In this document: piece after piece, positions 59,701 to 64,000 of the stretch
Layout: every line of letters begins with the position of its first letter
How positions within the stretch are numbered: the stretch's first letter is position 1
Made by a program: the position numbers and the translations under genes
DNA from: a virus
IMG/VR virus record: IMGVR_UViG_3300030117_004272
Coordinates: 1 to 64,000 of that record
DNA length: 64,000 nucleotides
Direction: 5' to 3' (one strand)
Notes under the pieces: generated by a model
What the model was told of the DNA's origin: nothing
What the model saw: the letters and a program-made list of their open reading frames with translations, nothing else
The model's database searches: none

Positions 59701-60008
59701 AGCGTATCTAAAAAATCCTCTGATTCAACTTGTTCGGGGGTTACTAATTGATTGTTAAGTAAACTGCCTACTAACCCTTGTGTGATTGATGATTCTACTT
59801 CGTCATCAAGCTCACCTGTACGGAAGAAATGTCCTCTTTGATAATCAGCATAGCCTTGAGCACTGAGCAATGGATCATTGATATTTGACCCTGAAGAGGC
59901 TGACCACTGACTGAATGATTGTAGTGGTGCGACGTTGAAGTTTAAGTCAAGGTCATTAGGCACGGGGGTTTTCTCCCCCAACGATAATGTTGGATATAGG
60001 TCTGACAC
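50709..60008 (-). CDS. Giant polyvalent ejection protein with repeated linker motif, copy 2
   Basis: 3099 residues. Hydrophobic segments occur near 440-455, 503-530, 636-665 and 2766-2793, as in large phage proteins that line the DNA ejection channel. Between them lie domains separated by five copies of V-R-x-T-Q-x-G (V903, V1219, V1364, V1729, V2033): an HExxH peptidase-like region (H1035-E-V-I-H1039), an ADP-ribosyltransferase-like region (KVTVYRGVP near R1298), a region with FVPCAATKPWC (P1507) resembling the PCSxxKP motif of DUF5591-type domains, a fourth unassigned region of about 300 residues, and a long helical C-terminal part. This is the polyvalent-protein class known from phages, packed with effectors injected with DNA. 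The motif suggests processing or module exchange. The N-terminus resembles the partial protein at 1-894. Confidence 0.85.
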   Translation of the reverse strand: MSDLYPTLSLGEKTPVPNDLDLNFNVAPLQSFSQWSASSGSNINDPLLSAQGYADYQRGHFFRTGELDDEVESSITQGLVGSLLNNQLVTPEQVESEDFLDTLKPQADAQTQANLIRMAYGEQAGSTYLSNIQSESGNQEELDKQLNSAKMLLVDSGILPFARVKDAKGIDKIIGGADITDRGKSLDDAVRLGALNYSDAYRVMSGLKKGVSDASVFENIRQAQLLTELNAILGSEDEVDSIPQDALDTMRELIKAKDEDSDLDQEQDILDVVADFRKGLSSEYARKNGFGEGAALERYSDKEIRDAVELLAANEVNEKGEFKFYDEDDSKNIRILGSGHVLAHPNLMQQRERFEKAIKNDDRLSEDQITSLRNQRKLYRQLTYEQYDKFLADTAATSDNWMAAKQAGRASGTPDVDILDTFLADKRNYSSIKNRLGDIAATVPDAVIGLFASLGAVIFKSEGATKYLVDNQMDRQRRREVAAIFGDEFGWGMDLSNVVAPMVVDVSATALLSATTLGTGGVLYAGAKAGAKQTAKALVKNLTKAATGRQFGDTAKDIALKAAARKKGKDSGDKVVSEGVQEAIKAYNKAIANKTFRKAAPFPPLFLTAANRSAGNTYATIYAAQPDSLTHEEKHDAALGYAMMGGTVTGLLTTAFMGIGLGGFEQAFLRGMTYKGMTSGMSKILNLDIRGYGSSKVREVIGSTIEKQMKTATKNSAFLRQFGIPAASEAAEEGLDEFIQTFITDAALNENTPMIDRMMVGLHAASLGGAMGGGVVGVQNMFDKGTGARYERFQQETIDNIIKNLGETGSPLTQAFFEENKEQLSRQLSTAARSREPIVIPTPQEVTEAAQKKAISEVIKSDRQESNIDIQKLEEQVRSKLEKQLITQGEADVILKESKAEEVRETQEGVLDEDLERQLEEGRQRAIEQEEQLVKTFDTVWGTKEKSIELGEGLSADEHYQRYLDARTDAQQVADFWGMESRVDYNEKNKGLGAYRAEQTEEGMRLVINPWGLARLTMGLNKANAQHVARFEASHEVIHHAAWRNLSKAEIDIIFSVLSDTQVNEIIDTYYKTDEKRQAARSQLGPDALSVDQRSMQHVIVDEYLRMKAQRILKGYTTEEEIEFYKTNPSFVRVLLRYLRSYINRFNAIRELDADNPVISAAMHRLTGEMTRLKGGFEVSTAIKFDIDDPENSINKVITYLDDKPFVDRDPNRKIDMGVRQTQEGELDYRGSHRAPDRGYGSPMSAMDESIYPSDFYSSDGLRIYGTGGSYDTTNDQKVYDQIVSVRGNPDAKVTVYRGVPSNVKGGINAGDWVSTDRDYAEMHGARMFGDKGYKVLTKEVKAGELITEGNSIYEFGYSPPTGVRETQAGAFDIDKAVDNLDLDDAAQVESFIKDTLKINDAEFEQLGKPFKSLKTGKPSNKLVLPPVQLIRFIRYFFNKRKGIYNSTREAVRKSQGVQLPELTFDMFAPTPAMTAALIKNEKVSNWHSDMSNFEIPDGYDTIAFVPCAATKPWCDIQSPTMRGNVTYKSYNKMRKVTDDGGVSKKYGRVYYVTISEPLGVVPQDFWHDFPPYDNTGLFSVNPVDQIGRMERKVAVKLPVEDGGIGQTFALPFDVAAYKESINALGNVIASFVETNKKQNPDLNFVSFVSDLGRDKGSHEIMLDKASEIRGESVVSPNENFKKRRNSKEAPAEIMEEKLGPFKYDADLKVDRQKKMEQVSAAAGRIQPVRETQAGSLEGVYDNIEDVPPITSQVNERQVASLVKVKTASDLDDPAEQEIFEKAAFHKNKDRSGILAVAANRLFSKDKSKKINQATYNEIRNRVFPYKNTEVPKTPTVSNILKFISADKKTKDGSSTHGTVPYSQAYKLIGSEPVSIRLDIPTFNESIKKGSPIYAVSIAGPKMKGPKAYTNYARIKLKEITRYEKSAARIAVGRNKGLMASTEGELMEFTPAQLNTFRKNWASGKVGPKQTGDNRWVEVAINPLRSSEFVDITNPLDPVPVVGGSEAIHIGNRVYIQKPVWGSRPDYGREGDVRFTQEGGLESGTFDTAEGGLGYGGYAPLFDLPFFETGKYRKKKDGLFGSLVNKFRGDLDPRIRRLVEQRRQIQDAVEADVVNFKNQLDKIIKEDFDGKAPVALIQALVGSRENISPETEQAYLDLIKGVKSESKIAEIRAKYVQGRRKEFRDRKKKAISELAKIQKVPEKDSNKTRLVRHLLGGEIDGKKALGLRALTDELSTVIRGIVGEDSEMGIAIDDNLQLYLHREYKLFSDKEYRDNIRTDSRYDTVRKNAGDFLYKQYKTFNKDWRNEVKNFPTVAEFKAKLVNDYLDLHIKSDRSASNLFNNLKDHAKSIVSLNIGALKRRKNPPQELRELLGQVDDETGYNELLQTFSHLGLIASQINFISNLKKFGMDTKKTGGQPFIIEAELDEVQIEGEAATYKPAPEGYSILKVAAGADTSIINTAPFADGKTYYVLTEMEQAVSAILDPKAKVTQTEADKANQFVTEVGAKLTGLSLGAKTLGSIGFYVRNIASNIVFFGPSQGFWRFGKMGKSLEKEFVRKKYLSMAPEEVSAFHRTMIGLGVIGNEIEARLLQDFLTNPRSEAQLQKELLDNLAGLESETSGDKKALDISVISEKVGKTRAGRFARRLRELSQTVDSFYKIAYFMNELEVLQQARSKHVASTAENQINYGDLSDEELMQMAADKVKKTAQSYDQAPPFVQKLQGTWFGVMFAPFIRFKLEVPRIMLNTVLLARKEMADTNPVIRKRGKNRMIGFTTVLVGFSAISQVVVNALTGIGDEEEEALRDSMPEYLRSNSFFYYTKGGQLKSLDLTYLNPYAMMVDPFLRSFDELMRGSPAEAGAAFFKAMVADQYLDQQILAGAVTSALNNRDPENGRPITEVNDTAWEAFSKKFQFIFSEAYAPRTLEKVYKDGFVKLMEGDPDVSDFIMTPLGALAKEFLPLRPYDIVPEQQLDRFLSERAGEYRRAAALKNRMYTDDSISEDAVRGMADTEIERRRRINEHLIRAFRGFKKLGLTDEQIYSQAIERGYGKRRVALLLNGLMERPALQTPFIRNMAVKGDTHIERLRTFNNQLETYGRYIPVE

Positions 60009-60046
60009 AGCAGAATTTGGGTTTGTATAGTTATTATATAATTAAA

Positions 60047-61156
60047 TTATTCGCTCCAATTCGAAGCTGCAGTTTCTGCAGCAGGGTTAGGAGCTTCTAA
60101 TTCTTGTCCAAGTCTCATGGAAAGCATTCTCTTTTGCCTTGCTAGAATTCCAAAGGCTTCGTTGAAAAGAGTTGTTGCGTCTTTTGCATCCAACGCTTCT
60201 CGTTCTTCTTCCGATAACGCTCCTTTCAACAACTCAATTAAATTAATTATAATTTCTTTATCTGTTTTCCCATCCAGTCCTATACCTTTATTAGCAAGAA
60301 GCTCTCTAACTAATGGGTCTGATGACCCATCTCCTTCTAATCTAAATAACATACCCTCAATATCTTCGAGTTCTTTTAACTGCTCTGTTCTTGTAATTTT
60401 ATTTTGCTCTAGTTTTTGTATAGATTTAGTAATATCTCTATATACAGGATTTAACATTCCTTGGAAAGGAGTAGTGTCTCCTCCTGATTTCGCTAAATCC
60501 ATTACCTGACTCCGAAGTTTATCTTGATCCGCTTTACTTGTTTTTAAAGAATCTCCTGCTCTTGTAAATAATGTGCTTATGCCAGTATCACTCATTACTG
60601 AAGAAACTGTAGGAGTCATCATTGTTGATACTAACGCTTTTTGTTTTTGTGAGTCTGTTGCTTTTGAGTCTAAAATCTGTTGGATTCTAGAAGCTACTTG
60701 TGGCCGTATCTGAGCTTTCAGTTGCTCATCCCTATTCTTTCTCTGAGCCATTTGTAAATCAACAAATGCCTTTCTGTCTTTAGAAATACCTCCTAATTGA
60801 GTCTCAAACTGTTTAGCGAACATGGCCTGTTCTGAAGCAGGTAACTTAGACGCTGCTATGTCAGAGAAATAAGCACCACGCAAGTCAGCCATATCTGCTG
60901 TTGGGTTGAATGATGGCCCTGCCTGACTCACCGAAGCAATACGCTGTTGTGCCTTTCTTTGTAATGCCCTACTATCAGGAGTCATTATAGTTGGCTCATT
61001 AAGACGTACCTTCTCCCCTTCCAAAGCCATTTGTTGCGCTGCTGCTGCGTAGCCTTTTCTACGTAGTCTACGTGCAGCTCTTTTATACTTAGAAGATGGG
61101 CGGTCTAAAGAATATCTTTGACCCAACTCATAGGATGGCATTGTAGTAAACTGCAT
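60047..61156 (-). CDS. Internal-virion-like protein, copy 2
   Basis: 369 residues, paralogue of the 929-2086 protein: K-R-A-A-R-R-L-R-R-K-G-Y near residue 28, VRLNEPTI, LRGAYFSDIAASKLPASEQA, and AQRKNRDEQLKA in the same order. The C-terminal part (KNITRTEQLKELEDIEGML-like helices, here QNKITRTEQLKELEDIEGML) has diverged. Mostly helical with no catalytic motif. It lies directly upstream of the giant gene (38 bp), as in the first module, supporting a shared role in the ejection complex. Confidence 0.7.
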   Translation of the reverse strand: MQFTTMPSYELGQRYSLDRPSSKYKRAARRLRRKGYAAAAQQMALEGEKVRLNEPTIMTPDSRALQRKAQQRIASVSQAGPSFNPTADMADLRGAYFSDIAASKLPASEQAMFAKQFETQLGGISKDRKAFVDLQMAQRKNRDEQLKAQIRPQVASRIQQILDSKATDSQKQKALVSTMMTPTVSSVMSDTGISTLFTRAGDSLKTSKADQDKLRSQVMDLAKSGGDTTPFQGMLNPVYRDITKSIQKLEQNKITRTEQLKELEDIEGMLFRLEGDGSSDPLVRELLANKGIGLDGKTDKEIIINLIELLKGALSEEEREALDAKDATTLFNEAFGILARQKRMLSMRLGQELEAPNPAAETAASNWSE

Positions 61157-61165
61157 ATGTGTAAA

Positions 61166-61684
61166 TTATTTATTTCTTCTTCGTTCTCTTTCTAACTTCT
61201 TTTGCTGCCTTTTAAGTGCGTTCTGAAGCATATTTTTTCTAGAAGCCTCACTTGCAGGTCTCGCTCTCATATCTCCAATAGCCCTATCTGCTGCTGCAGA
61301 TGTTATGTCTTTACCAACAGGGCGGCCAAACTCAGTTTTAGCTCTGTTAAAAAACTCTGCTTTTTCTGCGTCAGATTTTACAGCTTGAGCTGATATTGGG
61401 ATTGAAGATTCATAACCGCCCATTGACCTACTCGCTGCTGCAGATGTTATGTCTTTACCAACAGGACGGCCAAAGTCAGTCTTTGCTCTATTAAAAAACT
61501 CTGCTTTTTCTGCATCAGATTTCACAGCTTGAGCAGACACAGGAGTTGATGAACGGAACTCGATGTCATCATCCATAAAAGGGTTTTTAGGTTCTGAAAG
61601 AACACCGAACTTCTTCTTTATAGAACCCCCTCCAAAGAGTTTATTCTGGTTGTCTCGCCTAAAATAACTGTTTCTCTCTGACAT
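61166..61684 (-). CDS. Protein with a tandem 48-residue repeat, copy-2 module
   Basis: 172 residues. The segment SAQAVKSDAEKAEFFNRAK, FGRPVGKDITSAA occurs twice, 48 residues apart; in the DNA the two units start at 61291 and 61435 (144-bp period). The C-terminus is basic (KKLERERRRNK), like the end of the 2086-3063 protein. This may be half of what is one gene in the first module. No family is recognised. A short domain used twice in an ejection or packaging protein is a simple explanation. Confidence 0.6.
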   Translation of the reverse strand: MSERNSYFRRDNQNKLFGGGSIKKKFGVLSEPKNPFMDDDIEFRSSTPVSAQAVKSDAEKAEFFNRAKTDFGRPVGKDITSAAASRSMGGYESSIPISAQAVKSDAEKAEFFNRAKTEFGRPVGKDITSAAADRAIGDMRARPASEASRKNMLQNALKRQQKKLERERRRNK

Positions 61685-61689
61685 AGTTA

Positions 61690-62811
61690 TTAATATTTGC
61701 CAAACGCTTTCTCTTCTTTTTCTTTTACCATTCTTAAAACTTCCGCTCTTTCCGTAGGAGATAAGTCTTTTAAGAATGGCGACTCACCAAAATCAGGTTC
61801 TTGAACTTTAAACTGCTTGTCCAGCATTTCTCTCTTCTGTCCTTCACGCTGTGCAGCCATTTGCTGTTGTCCTGCAGTTGTCCTTTTTTCTACCTCTAAA
61901 GGATCTTCTCCTGTATCTTCCATGAACTGCTTTCGTTCTTGTTGAAATCCACCAAACCTGTCTCTAAATCTTCGTAATGCTTCTCTTTTAGGTTCTTGTA
62001 TGTTAAACTGCCCTTGGCGAATTCGTGCTTGCACTTCACTAGGAGTACGTAAACGGAAGCTACCATCCTTCTCTGTCTTCCCTAAAGCTGTCGGAGCAAG
62101 TATCTGCTGGTCTTTAAGAAACTGTTCGTACCCTCCTCTGTACCCATATGGGCCGTCGGTTCCTGCAAGAGCTGCTTGTTTATCTCTTTCTTTTTTTAGA
62201 AGATCTGCTTTACCCGTAGGCGGTTTATCTTGTCTTTTGTCTGAGTCTGTCCCATCTCCTTTAGACTCCCCAAAACCCATTTCTTCATTCCCCCAATCGG
62301 TTACTTCAGGCAACTCTTCTTCTTTAACTTTTTCTCCTTGAGGATCAAACCCTTGGAAATAAGGGGCGTTAATATCGAGCTCTTGTGCTTTCAACTTACT
62401 TTCCTCGTCCGTGTCTCCTAAAATTGCATCCGTCGCAAAACCAAATTTTTTAAGGTATGAGGCTTCAAATTTAGGGTCTAAGTGCCTCCCAATGTTTTTA
62501 ATGAGAGTTTCTCTAAGCCCTATGTTTGGGTTCCCTCCAAGAGGCGTATACTTACGGTCAACGTCCGATACAAATAAATTTTTAACTTGTGGGTCTGTAG
62601 ATAATTTTTTTACAAAAGCAGCGAAGTCATCTACTAAATCTAAATTAGGGTCGTAGATGTTCATAAAGTTAAAAGCCCCTAAAAAACCTGTTTCAGGTTT
62701 ATCGAGAGCTCTATCCATTAACTCTGCATAGTAAGATGTGAGTTGCTCCCATCTTTCCCTACTCATTCCTATTGAATCTAACTGCTCGTCTGATATATCA
62801 CTTTTCGCCAT
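61690..62811 (-). CDS. Low-complexity virion-associated protein, copy 2
   Basis: 373 residues. Helical N-terminal half (QLDSIGMSRERWEQLTSYYA), Gly/Asp-rich linker (about 165-200), then a helical basic part with REALRRFRDRFGGFQQERKQ and FMEDTGEDPLEVEKRT, the region resembling QQFFKDTGVMPRAL in the 2086-3063 protein. The rest has diverged greatly. It precedes the TerL2 gene in the order of the first module (TerL, then this, then the RRLRRKGY protein, then the giant gene). Function is inferred as virion-associated. Confidence 0.6.
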   Translation of the reverse strand: MAKSDISDEQLDSIGMSRERWEQLTSYYAELMDRALDKPETGFLGAFNFMNIYDPNLDLVDDFAAFVKKLSTDPQVKNLFVSDVDRKYTPLGGNPNIGLRETLIKNIGRHLDPKFEASYLKKFGFATDAILGDTDEESKLKAQELDINAPYFQGFDPQGEKVKEEELPEVTDWGNEEMGFGESKGDGTDSDKRQDKPPTGKADLLKKERDKQAALAGTDGPYGYRGGYEQFLKDQQILAPTALGKTEKDGSFRLRTPSEVQARIRQGQFNIQEPKREALRRFRDRFGGFQQERKQFMEDTGEDPLEVEKRTTAGQQQMAAQREGQKREMLDKQFKVQEPDFGESPFLKDLSPTERAEVLRMVKEKEEKAFGKY

Positions 62812-62871
62812 GCTTATTTGTAGTATGTATTACCTATAAATTTAGTTTTTTTATATGAAAAGTCAACAAGC

Positions 62872-64000
62872 CTATGTTCCTTGTAAAGTTTGTGAAGAAA
62901 GCATATTAGATAAACCTTTAATAGATCTTCTTTGATAAGGTCTACTGCTTGTTTTCCCTGTTTCTAAAGGCTCAACTGCAACTAATCCGTGTCGCTGTCG
63001 AGCTAAATCTAAGCAGAGAAAGGCAGCATCAGCCAAGTCAGGGGACTTTCCAAGCCTTGATTTGTACTCAACCTTACTTTCTATCTTCATTCGGAGAGTT
63101 GCTCCTTTGATCATATCGTAGTTTCTACCCGTTATTTCCTGTGCCAAATCCCCATTTACCCCAAATATTTGCTTAGTCCTACAAAGTTCTTTGCCAACAA
63201 ACCACAGTTCTGTTACTCTATTAACATATAATTCACTACCGATTAATTTAGAACTAGCAGATACTTTACGATCAGATGCCTTCCCACCAAAAGAAACCCG
63301 CAAAATCTCGTCGCTCCATTCTCCAGCTAATACGTCACAAAATGGAGCACCTGCCCCCGTTGCGTCTACTGCAATATCCATCGGTTTTATCTTTCTTTTT
63401 TGACACTCCTGCTTCACCTGACGAACAATCTGGTAAGTCCTTGGAACCGCTTTGTTGGTGGCATCGTCATTCAAATGGATCGCTTCGCCCAACTCGCAAA
63501 CGTACTGGCCATTCGTGTCGTACCCAACGAGGCCCGTGTACAGGATGCATCGGTCGCCCCCGTTGGTAAATGCAGGGTCTAATCCTGCGATAGGTATAGG
63601 TTTACCTTTCCACTGCACTTTGTTCATAGCTCCACTGCGGGATAGTTCAGCTTCGTTGTATATGGTATCTTCTTCATCCCCATCGAAAAATACAGCACGG
63701 CACATCCTGTAGTAACCTCGTGACTCCTGCCCCAATAGTGCTTTATCTTCATTTAGTTTCTCAGTCGTTGGTAGCCAAGGGTATATGACTTCATCGGCTA
63801 TTACGTTAGGACTGCGTTCAGCATCAAACCTTATATACTCACCGCCCCATTTAGTCCTCCATTGGTAGTCCGTATTTGTATCAACACTATCCCACCCATG
63901 TTGTGGCGTAGCCCAAACACCGAAAGCATCAAATCTAGAGTTAGGGTTACTTAGTCCTACTAACTCAAAGCGTTCGTTCTTCGATAAGTTACTTAGTCCA
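62872..64000 (-). CDS. terL: Terminase large subunit, copy 2 (C-terminal part, runs off window)
   Basis: At least 375 residues are visible, with the frame open to base 64000, so the ATPase half lies beyond the window. The shared region follows TerL copy 1 closely: FDAERSPNV, then PWLPTTEKLNEDKALLG, then nuclease motifs IAGLDPAFTNGGDRC, IAVDATGAGAPFCD and KSPDLADAAFLCLDLARQRH. It is therefore a true paralogue, not a repeat of the same gene, with many substitutions. Having two distinct TerL genes within 60 kb is unusual for one phage and is the strongest sign that the window spans two related units. Confidence 0.9.
   Translation of the reverse strand, partial: GLSNLSKNERFELVGLSNPNSRFDAFGVWATPQHGWDSVDTNTDYQWRTKWGGEYIRFDAERSPNVIADEVIYPWLPTTEKLNEDKALLGQESRGYYRMCRAVFFDGDEEDTIYNEAELSRSGAMNKVQWKGKPIPIAGLDPAFTNGGDRCILYTGLVGYDTNGQYVCELGEAIHLNDDATNKAVPRTYQIVRQVKQECQKRKIKPMDIAVDATGAGAPFCDVLAGEWSDEILRVSFGGKASDRKVSASSKLIGSELYVNRVTELWFVGKELCRTKQIFGVNGDLAQEITGRNYDMIKGATLRMKIESKVEYKSRLGKSPDLADAAFLCLDLARQRHGLVAVEPLETGKTSSRPYQRRSIKGLSNMLSSQTLQGT

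Noticed and set aside
1-64000. Integrated prophage with attachment sites
   Set aside because: No integrase, excisionase, repressor or duplicated att-like core was found; the duplicated modules are diverged genes, not short direct repeats.

Overview
The window looks like a tailed double-stranded DNA bacteriophage of podovirus-like build, probably assembled from a metagenome. It carries a large terminase, portal, scaffold-like protein, major capsid protein, tail proteins, a very large DNA-ejection-type polyvalent protein, a phage DNA polymerase, a primase-helicase and a lysis cassette. A lipoprotein plus overlapping spanin-like gene points to a Gram-negative host. No integrase, excisionase, repressor, rRNA or tRNA was recognised, so there is no positive evidence for lysogeny. 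The host cannot be named from the sequence.

Layout. 1-4969 (minus): end of a packaging/ejection module, with the N-terminal part of a giant protein (cut by the window edge), two virion-like proteins and TerL copy 1. 4997-14302 (plus): TerS-like protein, small orphan proteins, RuvC-like nuclease, SNF2-type helicase, Fe-S RecB/Cas4-like nuclease, family A DNA polymerase behind a strongly folded leader, and a primase-helicase. 14304-16431 (minus): nuclease-like gene and lysis genes, including three tiny genes with 1-4 nt overlaps. 16453-31838 (minus): tail fibres, tail proteins, capsid. 32136-33065 (plus): four tiny, very basic proteins embedded in the opposite-strand capsid block. 33062-36755 (minus): scaffold and portal. 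36790-39197: a NUMOD-like gene, a small basic gene and about 1.35 kb without genes but rich in hairpins. 39198-50631 (plus): mostly small early or host-takeover genes, plus a three-gene MoxR ATPase/VWA module, an HD phosphohydrolase and a DnaA-domain-IV-like protein. 50709-64000 (minus): a complete 3099-residue giant protein and a second, diverged ejection/packaging module ending in TerL copy 2, cut by the window edge.

Three features stand out. (1) The packaging/ejection module occurs twice in diverged form at the two window ends; this is either a two-module genome, two related phages in tandem, or an assembly chimera. (2) The 3099-residue protein has five copies of a V-R-x-T-Q-x-G linker, placed exactly between recognisable domains (HExxH peptidase-like, ADP-ribosyltransferase-like and others), as expected for polyprotein processing sites or module seams. 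(3) From 38.1 to 45.9 kb nearly every small gene is followed by the palindrome TTAACAACTGAGTTGTTAA, which often supplies the stop codon of the upstream gene, giving a cassette-like array.

Functional reading (inference): the plus-strand genes at 5-14 kb copy and recombine DNA, the minus-strand block at 14-37 kb builds the virion and lyses the cell, and the 39-50 kb block is accessory and early. The giant protein and its neighbours would be packaged and ejected with the DNA. All family names come from reading motifs by eye; no database search was run.
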